From assembly GCA_013812985.1 (NCBI GenBank), contig JACCSN010000187.1, positions 1 to 7,074 on the forward strand: a stretch of DNA of 7,074 nt, given 5' to 3'. This DNA comes from Hyphomicrobiales bacterium (lineage in GTDB: Bacteria > Pseudomonadota > Alphaproteobacteria > Rhizobiales > Afifellaceae). How positions within the stretch are numbered: position 1 is the stretch's first letter; every line of letters starts with the position of its first letter. This document shows, one piece after another, positions 1 to 7,074 of the stretch. The notes under the pieces were generated by a model. That model searched no databases. It saw nothing but the letters and a program-made list of their open reading frames with translations, and was not told where the DNA came from. The translations under genes and the position numbers were made by a program.

Positions 1-3000
1 GCTTTGGGCTGTCCGGACGGCAGGCGTTCCAGCTGGTCGGCGATGCTCCCGCGACGGGCGACCAGCACGATGCGAGCAACCGAATTGAGCAGCGCCCGCG
101 CCTCCGCCATCATGAGATCGGCCCTGAGCGCGTGGACGGAGCCCTGCGCCAGTTCCTGGCCGAAATGGAGCCGCGACTGGCTCGTTCGAACCGCGGTCTC
201 GATCGCGATCTGCAGGTCCTGGGCATATGAGGACGCGCGCTCGTTGACGATGACGAGGTCCACGGCGAGCCGCTTCATGCGCCAGTATTCATGCGCGCGC
301 AGAAGCTGGCGGACCTGATCGATATCCTCGATGTCGTCGATCCGGCAGAGGACGATCGGCTGATCGCCTGATATGCCATGCAGCCACAGGCCGGACTGGG
401 CGCCGGCGCCGTGTATGATGGCCTCCGACGACGGCCGGAGCCTTGGATCGGAATAGACGATGGGCGCCGCCAGCCTCTGGAAGTCAGCGGCCTCATCCGC
501 CTTGATGTCGAGGTGACGGAGCTGGACCTGCGCCTGTGTCCAGGCCAGCGTCTTGGCGCGATCGTAGGCGTTGCGGTCGTGGTGCTTGTCGACGAGGTCG
601 AGAAGCTCGGCGCGCGATGAAGCCACCAATGTCCAGAACGCGACCCGAGCAACCTTTCCGGCAGGGATCGCCACGCGGTTGCGGAGCGCGAAGATCGGGT
701 CGAGAACGGCGCCCACCGTGTTGGAGAGCGGGCCGGTTTCCATCATCGCCGCCGCCCTGCCGACGTCTCGGTTGCGGCCGACGAAGCGGGCGCGGTCGGT
801 CTCGTATTCCAGCGCGGCGGCAAGCTCGCCTTCCACCACCGCGAAATGCGCCGCCCAGATTTCCGGCTCCCCTGGCGAGCGGCGGCGACGGGTGGCGATC
901 AGCGCCCCGAACTCGGGGAGGTGCTCGGTCTGCACGAACATTTTCGAGAAAGCGGGGTGGGCGTTGTCGGCGGCCGGCGTCGCCAGCACGATCTCGGCAT
1001 AGGATGTCAGCTCGATTTCGCGCGGCCGGCGGCCGTTATTGGCCAGCGAGACGCGCCGAACCTCGCCGTCGTCCTCCGCCGAGACGAGCACATCCATGGT
1101 TGTGGCCAGATTGCCGTCATGGCGGATGAACTCGGCGCGATCCTCACCGAACATGGCTTCGTAGCTCTCCGGCTCGATCCCGACCGGCTGCGACCCGGCC
1201 GACCAGGCCTTTCCGCTCTGAACGTCCCGGATGAAGACGTAGGAGCCCCAGTCGTCGCGCGTAGAATCCTCCCGCCAGCGCGTCACGGCGATGTCGCGCC
1301 AACGGCTGTAGCCGGAACCCGCCGAGGTGAGCATCACGGCATAGCGGCCGTTGGAGAGGAGATGAGTGACCGGTGCGCCGCCCGCCGGCAGTGTCAGGCG
1401 TCGCAGCGTCGGCGCGTCGAAACCGGCCTCGGTCGCGGCCACCTTGACCTCTTCGGCGCGGGGATGCGCGACCGCCACATCGCGGGGCATGCGCTCCTGC
1501 AGAAGGAGCTCGCTCGCCTGGATCATCGGCTCCGCATGGAAGCGGGCGCGCATGCGCCCATCCTGCAGCGTGTTGGCGACGGCGACGATCGTCATCCCTT
1601 GGTGATGCGCCATGAAATTGCGCACGATCGCCACGTCCTCGCCTTCCGGCAACCTGGAACGGGTGAAGTCGAGAGCCTCGAAGAAGCCATAGCGGCCCCG
1701 CGCGCCCATCTCGGCGAGGCGCGCGAAGTTCGTGATGGCGCCGTGCGGGTCCACCATGGCGGCGAGACCGGTGGCGTATGGGGCGATCACCGCGTTTTCG
1801 GCCAGTCCCCGCTTCAGGCCGAGGCCGGGAACGCCGAAATTGGAGTATTGATAGGTGAATTCCGGGTCGCGCGCGTTGTAGGCGGATTCCGACACCCCCC
1901 AAGGGATGCCGAGCGAGCGCCCATAGGCCTGCTGGCGCTTCACGATGAGTCGATTGGTCTGTTCAAGCAGGCTGCCGGCCGGCGCGCGCATGACCAGGGA
2001 CGGCATCAAATATTCGAACATCGACCCGGACCAGGAGATCAGCGCCGAGCCGCCGGCGAGCGGCGTCGCCGTGCGTCCGAGCCGGAACCAGTGCCGCGTC
2101 GCGACATCGCCCTTGCCGATGGCGAACAGGCTGGCGAGCCGCGCCTCGGAGGCGAGCAGATCGTAGCAATTGCTGTCGAGGCGGTTGTCGGACAGGGAGT
2201 AGCCGATGGAAAGCAGCTTCCTTTCCGGATCGAGCAGGAAAGCGAAATCCATGGCCATGGCCATGTCCTGGGCGGTGGTCGCGATTGCCTCCAGGCGGCT
2301 CTTCAAGGCCTCCGGCGCCGCCGCGGTCTCAAGCCTGTCGCGGCTGTATTCGGCGACGATCTTGCGCAGGGACCCAACCCAGAAGATCAGGTCGGCTGTG
2401 CCGCGGGTCTCCCCTTGCAGGCCGATGATCTCCCTTGCGGTCGCCGCTTTTTCCGTGAGCCGCTTCAGGCCCGGAAGCTGCGTCTTGATCGGCTGGGCGC
2501 CGCTCAATATGGCGTCGATCTGGTCGAGGGCGCTCGCGACCTGGCGACGCCGTTCGCTGGGCAGGGTCCATGCTTCCAGCGCCTCACGCGCCAGATGGAG
2601 GTTGTCCGCCATGCCGCGCCCGACCAGCGTCTCGTCCGGCGCGTGTCCCGCCCATTCCCGGCATGCATTGGCGAGCGCGATCAGATGACCGGCGAGATTG
2701 CCGCTGTCCACCGACGACACATACATGGGGTCGAGCGGATGAAGGTCGCCTGTATCGTACCAGTTGAGAAAATGGCCGTTGAAGCGCCGGAGCTTCGCCA
2801 TGGACGCAAGCGTGGCTTCGAGCCGCTCGATCGTCTCGACCGCGCCGATCCAACCGAAGTCGCGCGCCGCTACCGTCGACAGGAGGTAGAGGCCGATATT
2901 CGTCGGCGACGTGCGATGCGCGACGACGGGTTTCGGACTCTCCTGAAAATTGTCAGGCGGCAGCATGTTGTCGGCCGGCGTGACAAAGGATTCGAAGTAT

Positions 3001-6000
3001 CGCCATGTGCGCCTGGCGATGAGGCGCAGCTCGCGCTCATCCGACTCGGATATTGCAAGCTGCCGGGCGTTGTCCGGCGCCTGGCTGACCCAGAGCGCGA
3101 TCGCCGGAGCCGCAAGCCAGAGCAGCGCGAAAGGCAGGACGATCGGCCAGGGGTGCGGGACCAGTGCAACGGCAAGCAGCGCAACAGCCGAGCCGAGTGC
3201 GGCCCCGCCCGCCATTTGCCGGTACGAGCCGCCAAGATCGGGGCGCGGGCTGATCTGCGATTGCGCGGCCGTCGTCCATTCCAGCAGGTTGCGGCGCGTC
3301 ACGAAGAGCCGGTGCAGCGTGCGGATGAGGGCGTCACCCATCCGCAAGGCTTGATCGGGGAGGAAGGTGACGGTCAGGGCGGACTGCCAGCAGGCGAGGC
3401 GGAGATCGGCGGCGAGCGCGCCGAAATGGCTGCGCAGGCGAATGCCCGTCCGGCGCGGCGGCGCCGCGAACAGGACGGGAAGGAAGGCCGGTATGGCGAT
3501 GGACGCGAGAACGAGCGCCGTTCCGGCGATCGCGGCCGGCGCGGGCATGAGCCAGCAAATGAACAAGGCGGCCAGCGTCAGCGGCGCGAGCACCGAGCGG
3601 CGGAGATTGTCCGCCATCTTCCCCAGGCCGATCGCGGGGATGCGCGCCCGCGCCCTGCCTGCCCCGACGATCCAGGGCAGGAGCTGCCAGTCGCCGCGCG
3701 TCCAGCGATGCTGGCGCTTGGCCGCGACATCGTAGCGGGCGGGAAATTCCTCGAAGAGCTCGACGTCGGAAGCGAGCCCGGCCCGGGCGAAGATGCCTTC
3801 GAAGAGATCGTGGCTGAGGAGCGCGTTCTCCGGCACGCGGCCTTGCAGCGCCGCCCCGAAGGCGTCGATATCGTAGATGCCCTTGCCGGTATAGGAGCCC
3901 TCGCCGAAGAGGTCCTGGTAAACGTCCGACACGGCGGCCGCATAGGGGTCCATGCCGCCGGGGCTGGAGAAGACGCGCTGATAGAGCGATCCCTCCCGGC
4001 CGATCGGCAGCGAGGGGGTGACGCGAGGCTGGAGAATGCCATAACCGTCGACGACGCGTCGCCCGGCCTCGTCGAAGCGTGGCCGGTTGAGCGGATGCGC
4101 CATCTTGCCGATCAGCCGCCGGGCGGCGTCCCGCGGCAGCCGCGTGTCGGCGTCGAGCGTGATGACGTAGCGGACATCGGGCGGCACGGCGGGCGCGCGG
4201 CCGTCGACGGAGACAAACGTCGTATCCGTCGCGCCCCGGAGGAACCGGTTGAGCTCGTGAAGCTTGCCGCGCTTGCGCTCCCACCCCATCCACTTGCCTT
4301 CACCGGCATTGAAGACACGGCGCCGGTACAGGAGGAGGAACCGGTCGCCGGCTGGACCCGGCCCGTAGCGGCGGTTGAGATCTCCCACGGCAGCGGCGGC
4401 CCCGGCGAGCAACGGCGCATCGCTGTCCTCGACCTCGCTATCCGCATCCAGCCCGTCGAGCAGGAGCGCGAAGGTGAGGTCTCCGCCGATGCTTCCCAGG
4501 TGATGGACCTCCAGCCGTTCCACCTGCTCGAGGAGCTCGGCTTCGCCCGTCAGCAGCGTGGGCATCACGACAAGCGTTCTGAGCGAGGGCGGCACCCCTT
4601 CGGCGAGTTCCAGCCCGGGCAGCGTCGTCGCGCCGAAAACGCTGGTGACAGTGCGGTTGACGAGCCCGGTCGCGACTTCCACCGCGGGCAGGAACCCGAC
4701 CGCGCCAAAGAACACGAACCACCATCCGCCGACGCCAAACGTCGAAAGCGCCCAAAGCGCTAGCGCCAGGATCATGACAGCGGCGATGAGAATCGAGGCG
4801 ATGTAGCCGCCCATGCCGAGGCGGATGCTCACGCGGCTGAGCCGAAGCCGCGGTGGTGGCTGGAATCCGATCTCGTGCTCCAGCCCTCGCCGGCCGGCGG
4901 CGATCAGATAATAGCCGGGATCGGCGGCGCGTTCCGCGGATGCGGGGCTGCTGGATTGGCCCGCCGACGCGCAAGACGCATCGAGCGCACGCGCCGCCAC
5001 GTCAATTTCCGATAGCGCCGAGCCACGCGCCAGCTGCTCGATGGCGCCGCGGTAGAGATTGCGGGTCGGGAAATCCATCGCCGCGAAGGCGCTGCCGGCG
5101 CGCAGGCGCGCATCGACGAGGCTGACCGACTCGAAAAGCTCCGCCCAGTCCGTATCGGAGATCAGCCGCATGCTGGTGACGACATTGCGCACGGTGACAT
5201 TCGATGCGCCCTGCCGCTGCTGGGCGCGCTGCACCACGTCCTCTATCGAGGTCCCCTGCAGGCTGAGCTGCTTCTCCAGCCAGCCGAGCGCCGGGGTCGT
5301 CCTCGGATCCTGGTCGCGGAGCCGTTTGGCGAGCTGAGCGGCGAAGAGTTCGGCGCGAGGCCGGTCAGCGAGCGCGGCAAGCTCCTCGTCGGGTATGAGA
5401 CCGTGCTTGCCGTCGGGCGTGAGGAGGCGATCCGCCAGCTCGTCCGCCTCCATGCGCGCCGCGCGCCCGGCCGTGATCTGATCGGCGAGACGGCGGAGGT
5501 TCTCGACCAGAACGATGCGCAGCGTGATCGCCACCGCCCACAATTCGCCGATGGTGAGCGGCTGAACGCGCTGATAGGCGACGACGAAGCGGCGGAGCGT
5601 CTCGGGATCGAAGTGGCTGTCCGTGTGCGCCACATACGCCCAGGCGAGACCGAACACCCGAGGGTAGCCGGCGAATGGGCCCTCGGCCAGCTTCGGCAGC
5701 TGACGATAATAGCCGGATGGCAGATCGTCATGGATTTCCCGGATCTGCTCTTCCACGAGGTGGTAATTGTCGAGCAGCCATTCGGCGGCCGGCACCACGC
5801 CGCGTCCCCGCTCAAGTTCGGCGGCGCTCGCCCGGTACGCAGCCAGGAGCACGACGGCGTTGTCCTTGAGGCGGACCGGCAGCGGCAGCACGGCGGCAGG
5901 CGTTTTGGTGACCGGCTGAGCGGCGGCCAGACTCTCGGCATGCTGCTCCAGACGCTCGATCCCGAAGAGCTCCTCGCGAACGGGCGTTGTATCGTCCCAA

Positions 6001-6050
6001 ACGGCCGACGCAGGCTCACGCCCGAAGACACGAAGCAGTCTGGATCTCAT
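1..6050 (-). CDS. ndvB: Cyclic beta-1,2-glucan synthase (NdvB/ChvB/Cgs), C-terminus cut off by window edge
   Basis: Inner-membrane enzyme that polymerises glucose from UDP-glucose on itself as protein primer, then cyclises and releases periplasmic cyclic beta-1,2-glucan. Seen: 2016 codons without a stop. Order: cytoplasmic N-terminus (1-412); two membrane segments (about 415-434 and 442-460); GT84 glycosyltransferase domain with conserved WMGWERKRGK (587-596), DAD (633-635), acidic D748 in SHDLFEG and RQHRW (779-783), i.e. a D,DxD,D,(Q/R)xxRW set; four more membrane segments (about 820-835, 841-861, 950-966, 969-988); the central glycoamylase-like cyclisation region (GH189 in recent classification) with SWSGSMFEYLMP (1339-1350) and MAHHQGM (1480-1486); then the start of the GH94 phosphorylase-like domain that controls chain length (NGRY...SGYSRW to 1584, WLHGISGD at 1889-1896). 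The family is about 2800-2870 aa, so some 800 residues, with the expected GH94 catalytic Asp, are missing to the left. Start: ATG at 6050 is preceded by a weak AAAGA; an in-frame GTG at 6080 lacks any Shine-Dalgarno, and an in-frame TAA lies near 6149. No frameshift or internal stop. Synonyms chvB and cgs. Domain names are family knowledge; motifs are read directly. Confidence 0.96.
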   Translation of the reverse strand, partial: MRSRLLRVFGREPASAVWDDTTPVREELFGIERLEQHAESLAAAQPVTKTPAAVLPLPVRLKDNAVVLLAAYRASAAELERGRGVVPAAEWLLDNYHLVEEQIREIHDDLPSGYYRQLPKLAEGPFAGYPRVFGLAWAYVAHTDSHFDPETLRRFVVAYQRVQPLTIGELWAVAITLRIVLVENLRRLADQITAGRAARMEADELADRLLTPDGKHGLIPDEELAALADRPRAELFAAQLAKRLRDQDPRTTPALGWLEKQLSLQGTSIEDVVQRAQQRQGASNVTVRNVVTSMRLISDTDWAELFESVSLVDARLRAGSAFAAMDFPTRNLYRGAIEQLARGSALSEIDVAARALDASCASAGQSSSPASAERAADPGYYLIAAGRRGLEHEIGFQPPPRLRLSRVSIRLGMGGYIASILIAAVMILALALWALSTFGVGGWWFVFFGAVGFLPAVEVATGLVNRTVTSVFGATTLPGLELAEGVPPSLRTLVVMPTLLTGEAELLEQVERLEVHHLGSIGGDLTFALLLDGLDADSEVEDSDAPLLAGAAAAVGDLNRRYGPGPAGDRFLLLYRRRVFNAGEGKWMGWERKRGKLHELNRFLRGATDTTFVSVDGRAPAVPPDVRYVITLDADTRLPRDAARRLIGKMAHPLNRPRFDEAGRRVVDGYGILQPRVTPSLPIGREGSLYQRVFSSPGGMDPYAAAVSDVYQDLFGEGSYTGKGIYDIDAFGAALQGRVPENALLSHDLFEGIFARAGLASDVELFEEFPARYDVAAKRQHRWTRGDWQLLPWIVGAGRARARIPAIGLGKMADNLRRSVLAPLTLAALFICWLMPAPAAIAGTALVLASIAIPAFLPVLFAAPPRRTGIRLRSHFGALAADLRLACWQSALTVTFLPDQALRMGDALIRTLHRLFVTRRNLLEWTTAAQSQISPRPDLGGSYRQMAGGAALGSAVALLAVALVPHPWPIVLPFALLWLAAPAIALWVSQAPDNARQLAISESDERELRLIARRTWRYFESFVTPADNMLPPDNFQESPKPVVAHRTSPTNIGLYLLSTVAARDFGWIGAVETIERLEATLASMAKLRRFNGHFLNWYDTGDLHPLDPMYVSSVDSGNLAGHLIALANACREWAGHAPDETLVGRGMADNLHLAREALEAWTLPSERRRQVASALDQIDAILSGAQPIKTQLPGLKRLTEKAATAREIIGLQGETRGTADLIFWVGSLRKIVAEYSRDRLETAAAPEALKSRLEAIATTAQDMAMAMDFAFLLDPERKLLSIGYSLSDNRLDSNCYDLLASEARLASLFAIGKGDVATRHWFRLGRTATPLAGGSALISWSGSMFEYLMPSLVMRAPAGSLLEQTNRLIVKRQQAYGRSLGIPWGVSESAYNARDPEFTYQYSNFGVPGLGLKRGLAENAVIAPYATGLAAMVDPHGAITNFARLAEMGARGRYGFFEALDFTRSRLPEGEDVAIVRNFMAHHQGMTIVAVANTLQDGRMRARFHAEPMIQASELLLQERMPRDVAVAHPRAEEVKVAATEAGFDAPTLRRLTLPAGGAPVTHLLSNGRYAVMLTSAGSGYSRWRDIAVTRWREDSTRDDWGSYVFIRDVQSGKAWSAGSQPVGIEPESYEAMFGEDRAEFIRHDGNLATTMDVLVSAEDDGEVRRVSLANNGRRPREIELTSYAEIVLATPAADNAHPAFSKMFVQTEHLPEFGALIATRRRRSPGEPEIWAAHFAVVEGELAAALEYETDRARFVGRNRDVGRAAAMMETGPLSNTVGAVLDPIFALRNRVAIPAGKVARVAFWTLVASSRAELLDLVDKHHDRNAYDRAKTLAWTQAQVQLRHLDIKADEAADFQRLAAPIVYSDPRLRPSSEAIIHGAGAQSGLWLHGISGDQPIVLCRIDDIEDIDQVRQLLRAHEYWRMKRLAVDLVIVNERASSYAQDLQIAIETAVRTSQSRLHFGQELAQGSVHALRADLMMAEARALLNSVARIVLVARRGSIADQLERLPSGQPK

Positions 6051-6060
6051 GAATCGATTC
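6051..6060. promoter_or_regulatory. Paired GANTC element (GAATCGATTC) abutting the synthase start codon
   Basis: A perfect 10-bp palindrome made of two abutting GANTC sequences, GAATC and GATTC. It lies immediately before the synthase ATG, in the -1 to -10 zone where the ribosome binding site should be. GANTC is the recognition sequence of the cell-cycle DNA adenine methyltransferase CcrM in alphaproteobacteria. Methylation or any regulatory effect here is inference. Confidence 0.4.
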
Positions 6061-6185
6061 TTTGTTTGACGACCAATCACGCATGATGGCCACGTGACGG
6101 TTCGGGCTGGCTGGAACGCCCTTTCCTGCCGCCGGGCTGATCGACGTTAGCAGCAATGATGAACGCGTCGAAGCCCTGATGCCTC

Positions 6186-6195
6186 GACTCGATTC
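6186..6195. promoter_or_regulatory. Second paired GANTC element (GACTCGATTC)
   Basis: Two abutting GANTC sequences, GACTC and GATTC, differing by one base from the palindrome at the synthase start. It lies 25 bp beyond the stop codon of the 86-aa gene, so the two elements bracket the intergenic region. The sequence is seen directly; the role as a CcrM site depends on the host having CcrM, which is general in this group. Confidence 0.35.
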
Positions 6196-6219
6196 ACGAC
6201 TGCGGAAAAGTCTAAGTGG

Positions 6220-6480
6220 CTACCGGAGCGCGTCCGCTTCCAGCGCGGCAGCGAGTTCGATCGGGTCGATCGTGAAGACCTCATGAGCATCGCCCGACGC
6301 TGAAATTGCCGGAACGTGCAGCATTGTTGCCGTGCGGGCGAAGACCAGAAAGGAGATTCCCAAAATCTCCTCCTCGTCGGTATCCAGTCGGTAAGTTCCC
6401 GCAGGCAGAACCTTTTCGACAGACTTGAGCAGGAAGGAATGCCGGAAGGTTACCGTTGTCTGCGTCGTGCGAGATTGCAA
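6220..6480 (-). CDS. Small conserved-looking hypothetical protein, 86 aa, TTG start
   Basis: I do not recognise a named family or function, although the protein resembles small uncharacterised proteins I associate with rhizobial genomes (recollection, not a search). It looks real: the composition is balanced, unlike the Arg/Pro/Ala-rich shadow frames around it. It starts MQSRTTQTTVTF, has LPAGTYRLDTDEEEI at 25-39 with an acidic cluster (D33, D35-E38), a hydrophobic strand-like stretch GISFLVF (41-47), TMLHVPAISASG (52-63), and ends in an alanine-rich helix-like tail. No signal peptide, membrane segment or cysteine; probably cytosolic. TTG at 6480 is chosen because an AAAAAGG ribosome binding site sits 6 nt before it and the only ATG in the open stretch is internal; an in-frame TGA lies 30 nt upstream of the TTG. 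Codons are less GC-biased than in its neighbours (GTT, TCT, GGA, ACA, TTG). It is divergent from soxB and 169 bp upstream of the synthase on the same strand. Confidence 0.72.
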   Translation of the reverse strand: MQSRTTQTTVTFRHSFLLKSVEKVLPAGTYRLDTDEEEILGISFLVFARTATMLHVPAISASGDAHEVFTIDPIELAAALEADALR

Positions 6481-6486
6481 TTTCAG

Positions 6487-6493
6487 CCTTTTT
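6487..6493 (-). promoter_or_regulatory. Ribosome binding site that fixes the TTG start of the 86-aa gene
   Basis: On the minus strand this reads AAAAAGG, followed by CTGAAA and then the TTG start. The AAGG core with 6-nt spacing is a normal Shine-Dalgarno, and it is the reason for accepting a TTG start here. Confidence 0.5.
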
Positions 6494-6509
6494 CGAGCCG
6501 TCCATTCTC

Positions 6510-6538
6510 ACTAGCGATGAAGCCATGATGTGGGTCAA
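6510..6538 (-). promoter_or_regulatory. Possible sigma-70-type promoter of the 86-aa gene
   Basis: On the minus strand TTGACC (6538-6533) resembles a -35 box. It is followed after 17 bp by GCTAGT (6515-6510), a poor -10 match. Spacing and distance to the TTG start (about 30 bp) are suitable. The -10 is weak, so this is tentative. Confidence 0.28.
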
Positions 6539-6663
6539 AGGTCTTCGGAAACAAGGCTCACCCGCTCTCAGCCAACGCTTCGACGTCAAGCCGGATGACC
6601 GACGTCTCACTTCGTCTGCGACACCGCCGCGCCGCTCCCGCGATTGCCCCGGCCGGCCTGCGT

Positions 6664-6676
6664 CCCCTAAACGGGG
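6664..6676 (+). other. Short hairpin overlapping the soxB Shine-Dalgarno
   Basis: CCCC-TAAAC-GGGG can fold into a 4-bp GC stem with a 5-nt loop. The GGGG arm (6673-6676) is the only purine-rich match to a ribosome binding site before soxB, and it ends just 3 nt from the ATG, closer than usual. The stem is short and may have no function. Confidence 0.25.
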
Positions 6677-6679
6677 TTG

Positions 6680-7074
6680 ATGCAGCGCTACAATGTCTTC
6701 TCGCTCATCCGCGAAGGGCTTCGCGGCCATACCGGCTGGGCGCCGGCGTGGCGCTTCCCGGAGCCGAAGGCGAGCTATGACGCCGTGGTGATCGGCGGCG
6801 GCGGGCACGGGCTGGCGACGGCCTATTATCTCGCCAAGGAGCACGGGATGCGCGACATCGCCGTGATCGAGAAGGGCTGGATCGGCGGGGGGAATTCCGG
6901 GCGCAACACCACGATCGTCCGCTCCAACTACCTGTTCGATGAGAGCGCGGCGATCTACGGCCATGCGCTGACGCTGTGGAACGGGCTTGGCCGCGAGCTC
7001 GACTACAACATCATGATGAGCCATCGCGGCGTCCTCAACCTCGCCCACGATGAGACGGAGGCGCGGCAGCTGAA
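6680..7074 (+). CDS. soxB: Sarcosine oxidase beta subunit, N-terminal 131 aa, cut off by window edge
   Basis: Beta subunit of the cytosolic heterotetrameric (alpha-beta-gamma-delta) sarcosine oxidase, which oxidatively demethylates sarcosine to glycine. It carries the FAD-dependent amine oxidation site and, in the family, a covalently attached FMN through a His further along than the visible part. Seen: the family-typical N-terminus [14 protein letters not shown], then [20 protein letters not shown] (33-52) with the Rossmann GxGxxG (G39, G41, G44), E64 at the end of the second strand to hold the FAD ribose, and the strongly conserved run [15 protein letters not shown] (71-85) followed by [10 protein letters not shown] (114-123). 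The family is about 405-420 aa, so roughly a third is present. ATG at 6680 is secure because an in-frame TAA lies 12 nt upstream and the N-terminus matches the family. soxD, soxA and soxG would be expected downstream, beyond the window. An open frame upstream ends in TGA overlapping this ATG by one base. Confidence 0.95.
   Translation, partial: MQRYNVFSLIREGLRGHTGWAPAWRFPEPKASYDAVVIGGGGHGLATAYYLAKEHGMRDIAVIEKGWIGGGNSGRNTTIVRSNYLFDESAAIYGHALTLWNGLGRELDYNIMMSHRGVLNLAHDETEARQL

Larger units (their letters stand above)
6051..6219 (-). promoter_or_regulatory. Upstream region of the cyclic glucan synthase gene
   Basis: This 169-bp gap separates the stop codon of the 86-aa gene from the synthase start. 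It should carry the synthase promoter if the two genes are not simply co-transcribed. I see no convincing sigma-70 -35/-10 pair and no strong hairpin with a T-run that would end the upstream transcript; the only T-run on the gene strand (TTTT, 6206-6209) has no good stem before it. It contains a CACGTG palindrome (6091-6096) and two paired GANTC elements near its ends. No CtrA-like TTAA-N7-TTAA is present. The regulatory role is inferred from position. Confidence 0.4.
6481..6679. promoter_or_regulatory. Divergent intergenic region between the 86-aa gene and soxB
   Basis: These 199 bp must hold the start signals for leftward transcription of the 86-aa gene and, unless soxB is read from an unseen source, rightward transcription of soxB. 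The half near the small gene is more AT-rich; the half near soxB is very GC-rich and includes the palindrome GGCCGGCC (6650-6657). I see no good -35/-10 pair for soxB and no clear operator with two matching half-sites. Confidence 0.4.

Noticed and set aside
4..318. Plus-strand open frames at the left end and other short frames across 1-6050
   Set aside because: All lie inside the synthase gene, whose 2016 codons carry recognisable family motifs from start to edge; none shows a ribosome binding site with a protein-like product.
2250..2264. Short ATGGCC tandem repeat
   Set aside because: It encodes Met-Ala-Met-Ala-Met (residues 1263-1267) within the synthase, keeps frame and is only two and a half units long; likely chance.
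846..4763. A 1305-codon open frame on the plus strand inside the synthase gene
   Set aside because: It is exactly in register with the synthase codons on the other strand, so its stops could only arise where the synthase uses TTA, CTA or TCA, which are rare in this high-GC gene. Its Arg/His/Asp/Ala-rich product shows no domain pattern. The same applies to the plus-strand frame at 5403-6086.
6091..6096. CACGTG palindrome in the synthase upstream region
   Set aside because: A single 6-bp palindrome in GC-rich DNA with no extended symmetry and no second copy is not enough for an operator call.
6160..6188. Weak inverted repeat (TCGA...TCGA) after the 86-aa gene as a terminator
   Set aside because: The stem is only about 4 bp before a mismatch and there is no T-run following it on the gene strand.
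6281..7048. A 255-codon minus-strand frame antisense to soxB and overlapping the 86-aa gene
   Set aside because: It is in register antisense to the secure soxB reading frame, has shadow-like composition, and continues out of frame through the better-supported 86-aa gene. The ATG at about 6506 within it also does not match a coherent protein.

Overview
The window is high-GC DNA that reads as an alphaproteobacterium of the Hyphomicrobiales (Rhizobiales) type. The main reason is that six-sevenths of it is one gene for a cyclic beta-1,2-glucan synthase (NdvB/ChvB/Cgs), an envelope enzyme typical of rhizobia, Agrobacterium and Brucella relatives. The start of a heterotetrameric sarcosine oxidase beta subunit gene fits the same group. 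I cannot name a genus from the sequence.

Layout. Positions 1-6050 (minus strand) hold the first 2016 codons of the cyclic glucan synthase. The start is inside the window and the last roughly 800 codons run off the left edge. Positions 6051-6219 are a 169-bp gap upstream of that gene, bracketed by two near-identical 10-bp elements, each made of two abutting GANTC sites. Positions 6220-6480 (minus strand) encode a small uncharacterised 86-aa protein that starts with TTG and has a good ribosome binding site. Positions 6481-6679 are a divergent intergenic region. From 6680 to the right edge (plus strand) is the first third of soxB, cut off by the window.

Function. The synthase sits in the inner membrane and uses UDP-glucose to build cyclic osmoregulated periplasmic glucans. 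The export ABC transporter (NdvA/ChvA/Cgt) is not in the window. SoxB belongs to a separate catabolic unit that oxidises sarcosine (N-methylglycine) to glycine; its usual partners soxD, soxA and soxG would be expected to the right. Nothing visible ties the two pathways together, so they appear to be unrelated neighbours. The small gene lies between them, on the synthase strand, and could share a transcript with it.

I found no mobile element, tRNA, rRNA, CRISPR array or clear new multi-gene system. The most noteworthy points are the paired GANTC elements flanking the synthase upstream region, the soxB translation start (poor Shine-Dalgarno spacing, a small hairpin and an overlapping upstream reading frame), and the uncharacterised 86-aa gene. 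A very long reading frame antisense to the synthase is explained as a codon-usage artefact.
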